A stretch of DNA of 39,335 nucleotides from positions 64,181-103,515 of the forward strand of contig CACWSI010000003.1 of assembly GCA_902763555.1 (NCBI GenBank), in the 5' to 3' direction. Shown one piece after another: positions 8,801 to 15,614 of the stretch (positions are counted from its first letter, which is position 1; every line of letters starts with the position of its first letter). The notes under the pieces were generated by a model that saw nothing but the letters and a program-made list of their open reading frames with translations, did no database searches and had not been told where the DNA came from. The stretch comes from an uncultured Erysipelotrichaceae bacterium (GTDB lineage: Bacteria; Bacillota_I; Bacilli_A; RFN20; CAG-826). The position numbers and the translations under genes were made by a program.

Positions 8801-10045
8801 GCTGATGCAACTTATGACAATGCTCCTGTTACAGAACCATTCAGCTTTGAAAAAGATATTACTAAAGTCTATCCATCAGACTTAGTTAATGACATTACTA
8901 AATCCTTAATTGGTAAAGATAACGTTAACTTCGAATCTATGATCGTTGCTGGCTATGCTGAAAAACCAGAAAAGATCAACAAAGATTCCATACTCACAAA
9001 CGATCAATCATTCGACCGTTTAGCAGACTTCTACAAAGTCGGTACAAGACCAAACGATGGTGAATATACCGCTACCCCAAGTAACGATATCTATCTTGGT
9101 AATGCTAAAAAATCCAACATCATGATTATTCAACAATTCATGTTGAGATCCGTGAAGGAAAACTATTTCACCATTACAAGAAAAGACAATAACCAACAAG
9201 TCTATGCTTCTGCTTTAGCAGATAGCTTATTCGGTGATACCGCTGGCAAGTGGGCCTTATATAAATCCCACGTTGATGCTGGTTACTTATCCGCCGGTTA
9301 TGTCGCTCATAGAGCCTTTGCCGTTGTCCCATTATTCAATGAAGTAACAGGCGAAGCGTTCGCAAGTGGTGAATACGAACTCAAGTTCAATTACCAATTA
9401 GCCGGTACAGGCAATTGGGTCAGCAAATCTTACACCATCCACATTGATGGTGAGGCTCCAGTTGTTGAAACAATCACTGAATACAAAGACGCTAATGGTG
9501 TCAATCAAGTGAGAGCTTACTTCAAAGAAGAAAAGATGTCCCACGCCTTCATCGGTAACTACATCGTCGATGTCAACTTCGATGCTGACAAGAACATGTA
9601 TTACGCTGAAGCTACAAAAGAATTCGTTGATAACGCTATCAATGAAATGAGTGGTGATGGCGACAAACGTTTATTCATCGGTGGCGTTGACTACGCTAGA
9701 GGTACTTCTGGCTGTGTCGTTCACTTCAATAACTACGATAACTTCTTATTAGGTTATCAAATGATCCAAGGTGCTGATCTTGATACCTTCATTGACTTCA
9801 GAGTTGATGCAGATAACAAAGTCACATTCGTGGACCTTCGTACAGGCGAAAACGTTCAAATCGATTCTAGATACGTAATTTCTAACTTCGATGCAGTTAT
9901 TGATTACAATCCAGACGAACAACCAGTTGAACCAGCCAAGAAAGGCTGCAACGGTGCAATTGCCTCATTATCACTCATTATTGGCGCTCCTGCCTTATTG
10001 GGTGCCTCATTACTATTCTTTAAAAAGAAAAAAGGAGGTAAATAG
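5897..10045 (+). CDS. Cell-surface subtilisin-like serine protease (S8, C5a peptidase/lactocepin type)
   Basis: The 1,382-residue protein has a signal peptide (residues about 1-25), an I9-like propeptide (about 35-110) and an S8 domain. Catalytic residues are Asp162 (AILDNEF), His258 (YHGSHVSS), the oxyanion Asn366 (SAGNSG) and Ser631 (SGTSMSAP). A protease-associated (PA) insert lies between Asn366 and Ser631, around residues 430-570, as in lactocepins and streptococcal C5a peptidase. Fn3-like domains follow from about residue 730. The C-terminus has GCNG (Cys1351), a hydrophobic helix and KKKK, a cysteine-containing membrane anchor and not LPXTG. It should degrade proteins outside the cell. 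The next gene encodes a peptide-binding lipoprotein whose ribosome binding site is formed by the last codons of this gene, indicating co-expression. The residue after the catalytic Asp is Asn, not the common Ser/Thr. Confidence 0.95.
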   Translation: MKKLGFILGATCAAVIAVGGLTASRLAKQPERDARIIVEVNRNVKSLSKQGIRNSQDAVLNNIMEYATTNVRRTKCYNELNNAFVLEVNSNDIERIREVPGVASVTLDEMHWKRTYNNDGFIALDAEGRGSEGSVEENISAATMHKPDDTFDGEGTLVAILDNEFHLRGKTDTTEEWHHEVYNALDSNVGVRYTYRTIKNIVGLNAAPVDAYVPGEGYEGSRYLNSKVPFYFDYGGESLSYGKPGEPKYDVHSDLSYHGSHVSSITAANAPTYKGIAPKAQLALMKVFTDYNAKDGIGETIGLTNSTGAYDTVILSALEDCIKLKVDGINMSLGSDLDDFDGDSITLRTLKDLANAGILSAISAGNSGKSSFSSTGAYANWTTSMVETGIMSSYANNANTMTIASGHPTRIFYENAFTVPDEKEGQKNIAFEDQIVNRPGMEEDYRDEFRVSDLFANTQSLEYQYVPGFGTFADYGTLDCQGKIVVVNRGSTSFADKYATAVGQGAKALVIINNDPTASDFNFRCSFGDGFNPTMPCALVLFKDKEYFVNHPNGQFGIIHKQVSDNPNAYTTSSFSTDGATFDLDLKPEITAPGDNIKGAVPEHAMTSLTQDEIHSAEYWHRCYQYLSGTSMSAPNYAGAQSVVLSKVAGPIYHNAKLAGRTTTQAEKDQVAEFRRTVDMRLMSTADPMTDGEGNENPETNVRSLISPRIQGAGMADLAGALSTDVYLEGLDLKGNKIGKAKVALRNNPDIAKGDIKLSFLAHNESTETRNYDVTLTVMRPALAQPNNIVTKDYNFKGEIDDIKNLSGMAYFDTDVRRMEIASGSIAYKDAVKASKDIEYYATEEAWKADQADIAAGKQPTRKTVIKQGYYYNAANEGVDWQPLPSFTAQSTRDVVIAEVKGQTVSVAPGESTVIINPYSLTADAKKKILDNYEYGCMIEGFVTLKSKDNKADLSIPYLGFYSGADKNADATYDNAPVTEPFSFEKDITKVYPSDLVNDITKSLIGKDNVNFESMIVAGYAEKPEKINKDSILTNDQSFDRLADFYKVGTRPNDGEYTATPSNDIYLGNAKKSNIMIIQQFMLRSVKENYFTITRKDNNQQVYASALADSLFGDTAGKWALYKSHVDAGYLSAGYVAHRAFAVVPLFNEVTGEAFASGEYELKFNYQLAGTGNWVSKSYTIHIDGEAPVVETITEYKDANGVNQVRAYFKEEKMSHAFIGNYIVDVNFDADKNMYYAEATKEFVDNAINEMSGDGDKRLFIGGVDYARGTSGCVVHFNNYDNFLLGYQMIQGADLDTFIDFRVDADNKVTFVDLRTGENVQIDSRYVISNFDAVIDYNPDEQPVEPAKKGCNGAIASLSLIIGAPALLGASLLFFKKKKGGK

Positions 10046-10049
10046 TAAG

Positions 10050-13037
10050 ATGAAAAAATTTACATTAGGACTTTTAGCAGTTAGCTTCCTTTCATTAGGC
10101 GCTGTCGTTGCTTGTGATGATGGCCACGGCTCTAGCGCTATTGCTTGGGACTTCACAATTTCCTTAAGTAATGGCTCAAACGTCATGAACAAAGGTGAAG
10201 AAGCTCACATCAACATCGATGAAATCGGCGGCAACCCAGAAGATGTTAGAGAATTCACTTATACTTGTTTAGATTCTAAAGTTGCTTCTGTTAACGCAAA
10301 CGGTACAGTTACTGCCTTAGAAAAAGGTAAAACAGTTATTGCTGTTAAAGAAGGTAAATCAGAATTAACTAGATCCTTAGAATTAACAGTTATCGATGCT
10401 TCTCCAGCAGATGGTGGCTTCAACTATGCTTCCGCTTCTGGTAAAACCGCTATTGAAAAGAGGACCGAAATCCTCGGTGCTCTTGAAAAGAACGCGATGG
10501 ATAATCACTTAACAGGTATCACCTTATTCGAAAATGGTGGCTATGTTAAATACAAATCACGTGTTAACTTACCAACAACTAACTACATTACTGGTTATGG
10601 TTTCGGCTTATTAAGTGAAGGTTCCTTAAAAGAACCAATGGCCGAAGAAACAGAATCAGCTTATAAGAATTATTTACACACTGCCTCTTCCTCTGACCCA
10701 CACATGGTTAACGCTAGAGACAATGATGGTAGCCAAGTCTCCGACTTAGAAGGCTACATTACCTCTTCATATTGGGGTACCAAAATGAACGATACCAAAG
10801 ACGGCTATGTCTGGTATCCAGTTCTCGCTAAAGACACAGTTAAATTCAATGGTGTCGATCGTGCAAACGATAGACCAATCCCAGTTTATAATGGCACTGA
10901 AGTCAAACCAGACGAAGATCCAAACCCATTAGGTCTCTATAGTACATGGAGAATCTATGTTAAAACTGGTGCAGATGGTCTTAAATACCGCTACAGCGGC
11001 ACACCATGGGATGGTGTTGATTACGATCATAGACCAGTCGCTATCGAAGACTACGAATTTGCATTCCGTAACCTTCTTACTGGTTCTCATGGTTTATCCC
11101 GTGGTTCCCAAATCGCTTCTGACCAAACATATGGTATCGTCGGCGCTCAAAGATACTATAACAACACAAATGTTAAAGATATGTCCGATGAAAAGGCCTT
11201 AAATGTTTGGAATAACATGAAGAGCAAAGGTGAATTAGGCCTTGTTACTGGTCACGATGAAACAAACGGTGATTTTATTCAATTAACATTATTAAATCCT
11301 ATTGATAGATTTACCGCGATGTACACATTATCTTCTAGCTTATATTCTCCAATCCCAGAAGACTTCATCCGTGCTCTTGGTTATAAAGCTGGTACACCTG
11401 AAGATAAAATTGGTTTCATTAGAGATGGTTCTAAGAGATATGGCACATTCAATGATAACAGTAGTGTTCCTGCCGCCCACCAAAACAAGATTTGTGACTC
11501 AGTTCTCTCTGTTGGTCCATACATGCTTGAAAGATGGGACAAAGACATTGGTATCTTCTACAAGAAGAATACTGAATGGAATGAACCAGGTAGATATAAC
11601 ATCGAAGGTATCAAGATTCTCATTATCAGAGCTGCTCAACAATCCCCAACAGCCATCTATGACCGTTTCAAACAAGTCGGTGACTTAGATAGCTGTGGTA
11701 TTCCATCTCAATACATTGATGTTGAAGTTGGTCAACCAGACGTTTTCCAAACAAAAGGTAATTCCACCTTCAAACTCAACGTTAACTCTTGTACACAAGA
11801 AATGTGGGATACATTAAATAAGAAATTATGGAAACACACAGATTCTGATAGATACATCTGCAAACCTTGGATGAGTAACGACAACTTCTTAAATGGTTTA
11901 TTCTACTCCATTGATAGAAAAGCATTCGCTGCAAAACAAGGTTCACAACCATCTATCAACTATTTCTCTGATTCATACTTAAGTGACCCAGAAAATGGTG
12001 TTTCTTATAACGATACAGAAGCCCATAAGAACGCTATCGCGGCATATCAAACATATGATACCGATGGCAATCCAACTTATGGTTATTCCAAAGATAGAGC
12101 CGTTTCTTGCTTCAAAGCTGCGGTTAGAGAATTAGTCGCACAAGGCAAACTCAAATACGGTTCTGTTGAAAAACCAAACAAAATCTCCATCAACATTTGG
12201 TGGATGTATCAAAGTGATATCAAACAATACGGCGAAGATATCGAAAAATACTTCACAGATGCCTTCAATGATCCAGATGTTTCTGGCGGCACAATCAAGC
12301 TTGAACTCGATCAACAAGCCGTTACAGTTTGGGACAAAGTTTATACCGATCACTTACAAGTTGGTAAGTTCGACTTAGGCTTTGGTGCTATTTCCGGTAA
12401 TACCTATAACCCACTTAACTTCTTAGAAGTTTTAAAGAGTGATAACTCTTCTAGCTTCACTCTTAACTGGGGTACAGATACATCCGTTATCTCCAAGACA
12501 AAACCATTAATCTATGATGACAAAATGTGGTCATTCGATGCTTTATGGTCAGTCGCAGATCACGGCGGCATCGTCAAGAATGGTTCTGTTGCTAAGACAG
12601 TTGAAATCAGCTACGTTGATTCCTTAAGAAATGACTTCTATAACGGTTTAGACTTCTCCGTGTGCACTAAGTTTATTGATGCTGAAGCGGCAACAATTGA
12701 CCTCACACGTGTCCAAATCTACGTTGTCGGTTTCGGTGGCGTCGATGTTGAATTCACAAAGAGCGTTAACGAAAAAGGCGAATTGGTCGCGAATATCCAC
12801 TTATCTCCAGAATTAGCGGCTCAAATCAATGCTGATATGAGACATGCTAACCACATGGACGACATGGATAAATATCCAACATTATGGAACGAAACACCAT
12901 TCACCTATGCTAACTACAATAAGTATTGGAATATTGATGTGTTCTATAGTTTAGCCATCACTTCCGAAGGCCAACAAGGCACACCAACCGAAGCTTATGT
13001 TACTGCTGCGAAGAACGCTGACGACTGGAAAGATTAA
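10050..13037 (+). CDS. oppA: Oligopeptide-binding lipoprotein (SBP family 5, OppA-like) with N-terminal Ig-like domain
   Basis: The start chosen is the ATG at 10050 because it gives a lipoprotein signal (lipobox VVAC, Cys22) and follows the GGAGG at 10034-10038, which lies within the end of the protease gene. The frame is open further upstream, to 9891, but that part only overlaps the protease. The 995-residue product is almost twice the usual 530-600 residues of OppA. Residues about 30-115 form a Big_2-like domain (DSKVASVNANGTVTALEKGKT). The SBP_bac_5 fold follows, with the family signature region VAIEDYEFAFRNLLTG at about 330-345 and late conserved blocks around 850-990. It should capture peptides at the cell surface and deliver them to the OppBCDF complex encoded from 14557. 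It is co-transcribed with the surface protease and not with the permease. Confidence 0.92.
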   Translation: MKKFTLGLLAVSFLSLGAVVACDDGHGSSAIAWDFTISLSNGSNVMNKGEEAHINIDEIGGNPEDVREFTYTCLDSKVASVNANGTVTALEKGKTVIAVKEGKSELTRSLELTVIDASPADGGFNYASASGKTAIEKRTEILGALEKNAMDNHLTGITLFENGGYVKYKSRVNLPTTNYITGYGFGLLSEGSLKEPMAEETESAYKNYLHTASSSDPHMVNARDNDGSQVSDLEGYITSSYWGTKMNDTKDGYVWYPVLAKDTVKFNGVDRANDRPIPVYNGTEVKPDEDPNPLGLYSTWRIYVKTGADGLKYRYSGTPWDGVDYDHRPVAIEDYEFAFRNLLTGSHGLSRGSQIASDQTYGIVGAQRYYNNTNVKDMSDEKALNVWNNMKSKGELGLVTGHDETNGDFIQLTLLNPIDRFTAMYTLSSSLYSPIPEDFIRALGYKAGTPEDKIGFIRDGSKRYGTFNDNSSVPAAHQNKICDSVLSVGPYMLERWDKDIGIFYKKNTEWNEPGRYNIEGIKILIIRAAQQSPTAIYDRFKQVGDLDSCGIPSQYIDVEVGQPDVFQTKGNSTFKLNVNSCTQEMWDTLNKKLWKHTDSDRYICKPWMSNDNFLNGLFYSIDRKAFAAKQGSQPSINYFSDSYLSDPENGVSYNDTEAHKNAIAAYQTYDTDGNPTYGYSKDRAVSCFKAAVRELVAQGKLKYGSVEKPNKISINIWWMYQSDIKQYGEDIEKYFTDAFNDPDVSGGTIKLELDQQAVTVWDKVYTDHLQVGKFDLGFGAISGNTYNPLNFLEVLKSDNSSSFTLNWGTDTSVISKTKPLIYDDKMWSFDALWSVADHGGIVKNGSVAKTVEISYVDSLRNDFYNGLDFSVCTKFIDAEAATIDLTRVQIYVVGFGGVDVEFTKSVNEKGELVANIHLSPELAAQINADMRHANHMDDMDKYPTLWNETPFTYANYNKYWNIDVFYSLAITSEGQQGTPTEAYVTAAKNADDWKD

Positions 13038-13053
13038 TAAGGAGGGTTAAACC

Positions 13054-14376
13054 ATGAAAAACAAAAAAGTTTTATTCCTCACTTCATTATTAGCCGTTGC
13101 TACTTTGGCTGGATGTGGTGCAAAAACCTCATCCCAGCCTAAAAATGACGGCGTTCCAACATCAATGATTATTCCAGAAACTTCTAAAATTGAAGCGGTT
13201 GAAAACAATAAAGTTACCTATCCAAGCGAACTTCTCGTAAATCACAGAATCGCTGCAATGATGGTCAACGAAACACTTCAATTAGAAGCAACAGAACAAT
13301 TCGGATATGATGCTAAAAACGTCAAATTTGAAGTAAAGGATGCAACAATTGCCACTGTTGACGAAAACGGTCTCGTTACCGGTCTAAAAGCTGGCGAAAC
13401 AGAAATCGTTGTTACTGACAAGAATAATCCTGAATTCAAAAGAACAGTGCCTGTGTCCGTTTATGACCCAGTTGATTCCTCTGATGTTAAAGGCATCACA
13501 GATCCTTTAAAGAGCTATGAAGCCGAACATCCAGTGACTGAAGTTGTCCAACGTAAGAGAATTACTAGAACTTTCTCTAAACGTCCATATGTTGCTCCTG
13601 AAGAACCTGAAGAAGGTGCAGAAGGTACGGAAGAAGGGGCTGAAACAACCGTTTCAGAGAATACAGAACCATATGTTCAATTCTCTCGTGACTATTCTGA
13701 CGAAATGATGGTGTTCAGTGTTGATGATGCCTATTTAAGAATTTTGGAAACAGACTCTGAAATCAGAACTACCGATGGTGGTGTTGATTTCACAAACTAT
13801 GACTGGATCTTCCATACAAATAGATACTTCGACACACTCGTTTATCACCAAACAGGTGACGTTAAGACATTCTATTCTGCTCCAACCCAAGATTTCATGG
13901 ATGGCGAAAGAAAAGTGCCTTTATATGAAATCTTAGATAACTTATTCACCGTTGGTCATACTTTCTTTGAAAATCAATTAGACAATGCTGGCTTCAAAGA
14001 TATCATCGATATCGCTGAAAATGATTATGGCAACGTTGAAGATAAGAAAGTTGGTTCAATCGGTGATGGTTCATTATTCGTTCATGGCGTTCTCACCTTC
14101 AAAGATAGCCTTGCTGATAACGATGATGAAAAGAACTATGGTATTCCAGTTGGTACACCAACTCCAACAACCCAAGATTCAACTTGGATTATTAGAAACA
14201 ATAGAGTTGAAGGCATCTACTTCTACCTCGTCCAGAATTACGTTATCGACGATTATGAATATCAAATGATTATGGATATCGATATTCAGATTGATCCAAT
14301 CAGTGCTGATAGACATGAAATTTACGTTCCTATCAGAGATGAATATCAACAAGTTGATAGATTGTTCGATATCTAA
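13054..14376 (+). CDS. Lipoprotein with Big_2-like Ig domain, unknown C-terminal domain
   Basis: The 440-residue protein starts with a lipoprotein signal peptide (lipobox LAGC, Cys21) and is preceded by GGAGG at 13041-13045. Residues about 60-137 form a Big_2-like domain, with the diagnostic IATVDENGLVTGLKAGETEI pattern, the same type as in the preceding binding protein. A Glu/Gly-rich linker (about 188-205) leads into a 230-residue C-terminal part that I do not recognise, rich in Asp, Tyr and Phe and with no visible catalytic motif. It is the third gene of the protease/peptide-binding operon, 16 bases after the binding protein, and is followed by a terminator. An accessory role in surface peptide capture or in anchoring the protease is inference from context only. 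Confidence 0.87.
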   Translation: MKNKKVLFLTSLLAVATLAGCGAKTSSQPKNDGVPTSMIIPETSKIEAVENNKVTYPSELLVNHRIAAMMVNETLQLEATEQFGYDAKNVKFEVKDATIATVDENGLVTGLKAGETEIVVTDKNNPEFKRTVPVSVYDPVDSSDVKGITDPLKSYEAEHPVTEVVQRKRITRTFSKRPYVAPEEPEEGAEGTEEGAETTVSENTEPYVQFSRDYSDEMMVFSVDDAYLRILETDSEIRTTDGGVDFTNYDWIFHTNRYFDTLVYHQTGDVKTFYSAPTQDFMDGERKVPLYEILDNLFTVGHTFFENQLDNAGFKDIIDIAENDYGNVEDKKVGSIGDGSLFVHGVLTFKDSLADNDDEKNYGIPVGTPTPTTQDSTWIIRNNRVEGIYFYLVQNYVIDDYEYQMIMDIDIQIDPISADRHEIYVPIRDEYQQVDRLFDI

Positions 14377-14394
14377 TAACTAACAAAAAACTAC

Positions 14395-14430
14395 AAAAGG
14401 ACTGCTTAATGCGGTCCTTTTATTTTATTT
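14395..14430 (+). terminator. Rho-independent terminator ending the protease/binding protein operon
   Basis: AAAAGGACTGC and GCGGTCCTTTT pair over 11 positions (one G-U) around the loop TTAAT, followed by T-rich sequence. It separates the binding-protein unit from the permease/ATPase unit. Confidence 0.9.
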
Positions 14431-14436
14431 TTTATC

Positions 14437-14465
14437 TTGATATTATCTTGTCTTTTTTGTAGGAT
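14437..14465 (+). promoter_or_regulatory. Promoter of the oppBCDF operon
   Basis: TTGATA at 14437-14442 and TAGGAT at 14460-14465 have a 17-base spacer, predicting a transcript start near 14472. The promoter begins directly after the upstream terminator. Confidence 0.65.
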
Positions 14466-14471
14466 ATGTGT

Positions 14472-14540
14472 AATACCATTTGCCATTCTTGAAGAATGGC
14501 TGGTTTTGTGGTATATTTAGGAGCCACTTAATTTAAGTGG
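14472..14540 (+). promoter_or_regulatory. Structured 5' leader of the oppBCDF mRNA
   Basis: Two structures precede the ribosome binding site. First, an inner perfect 8-bp hairpin (GCCATTCT/AGAATGGC, 14482-14500) sits inside an outer ATACCA/TGGTAT stem (14473-14478 with 14509-14514). Second, a perfect inverted repeat CCACTTAA-T-TTAAGTGG (14524-14540) directly abuts the AGAAAGGAG ribosome binding site at 14541-14549. The second could be an operator for a dimeric repressor or a hairpin controlling ribosome access. No known riboswitch class was recognised and there is no T-run typical of an attenuator. Confidence 0.55.
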
Positions 14541-14556
14541 AGAAAGGAGAAAACTA

Positions 14557-15612
14557 ATGTTAAGGTATTCATTAAAAAGACTCTTACTTGCATTTGTAAC
14601 CGCCTTTATTATTCTTACACTTACTTTTATCTTGGTTAAGGCTCTTCCTGTAACACTCAAGATTTCAACCAGTGCTGGCGAAAGAATGGGTTTCTATGAT
14701 TCTCAAGTCGCTCTTGGTTATTTTAGTGTCATCGTTAAACCCGAAACCGAACATTATCAACCAACGATGAAGATTATTGAAAGCTTCGTTGTCGATAAAA
14801 AAGAGTATTTCTACTATCCAAGACCAATTCTTGAACAATATTTTTCATGGCTCGGTAACATTTTCACTAAATGGGATTGGGGCACATCCACATCCTTAGA
14901 ATTAAATGCTTCCGCGATTAGACTTATTGGTAGACGTTTGCCAGTGTCAATGTCCATCAATATTATCGTTGTTTTGGTCTCTGTTCCATTAGGTATCCTT
15001 CTCGGTATCTATGCTGGTTTAAAGAAAAACACATGGATTGACCATACCATCTCCACATTAATCATGATCTTCGTTTCCATTCCTGGATTCGTCGTCATTA
15101 CCTTCTTAATTTTCTTCTTCTCTTATCAAACAGGTTGGCTCCCACCTTCATGGCCGAGCTCTACCGCTCCATTAGGCACAAGAATCTTAGGCTATATCAT
15201 TCCTGTCCTAGCTCTATCTTTCGGCTCTATCTGTGGCTATGGTAGAGGTGTTAGAGCGGAACTTTGTGAAGTTATGTCTAGTGAATATTTATTACTTGCC
15301 AGAACAAAAGGCTTAACAAAGAACCAAGCAATCATCCGTCATGCTTTAAGAAATGCCTTCGTACCAATTCTTCCAAGTATTCTTGCTGAATTCATTGGTA
15401 TTTTAGGTGGTTCCATCGTTTTGGAAAGATTATATGGTATTCCAGGCGTTGGTAACATTTACTTTGAAGCGTTAAATAATACACCAAGAGACTATAACGT
15501 CTTAATGGTTGACATGGCTATCTTTACCATTATTGGTTTATTAGCCGGCATCCTTTTTGACTTATCATATGGATTCATTGATCCAAGAATTAGAATGGGG
15601 GCGAAGAAATAG
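14557..15612 (+). CDS. oppB: Oligopeptide ABC transporter permease OppB
   Basis: This 351-residue inner-membrane protein has an N-terminal helix (about residues 8-28), an extracytoplasmic segment, and a BPD_transp_1 core of five more helices. The cytoplasmic EAA-like loop (EYLLLARTKGLTKNQAIIRHALRNAF, about residues 245-270) contacts the ATPase subunits, and the C-terminus has the family's DLSYGFIDPRIR ending. The ribosome binding site AGAAAGGAG at 14541-14549 fixes the start. With OppC it forms the channel for peptides delivered by the binding protein at 10050. It is the first gene of the four-gene operon and its length is only slightly above the usual 310-340. Confidence 0.96.
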   Translation: MLRYSLKRLLLAFVTAFIILTLTFILVKALPVTLKISTSAGERMGFYDSQVALGYFSVIVKPETEHYQPTMKIIESFVVDKKEYFYYPRPILEQYFSWLGNIFTKWDWGTSTSLELNASAIRLIGRRLPVSMSINIIVVLVSVPLGILLGIYAGLKKNTWIDHTISTLIMIFVSIPGFVVITFLIFFFSYQTGWLPPSWPSSTAPLGTRILGYIIPVLALSFGSICGYGRGVRAELCEVMSSEYLLLARTKGLTKNQAIIRHALRNAFVPILPSILAEFIGILGGSIVLERLYGIPGVGNIYFEALNNTPRDYNVLMVDMAIFTIIGLLAGILFDLSYGFIDPRIRMGAKK

Positions 15613-15614
15613 TT

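Noticed and set aside
9891-10049. Longer version of the peptide-binding protein starting at 9891
   Set aside because: It overlaps the end of the protease gene and would bury the lipoprotein signal. GGAGG and a lipobox support 10050.
14472-14540. Known riboswitch or T-box before oppB
   Set aside because: No conserved core of a known class, no T-box sequence and no terminator/antiterminator pair could be recognised.
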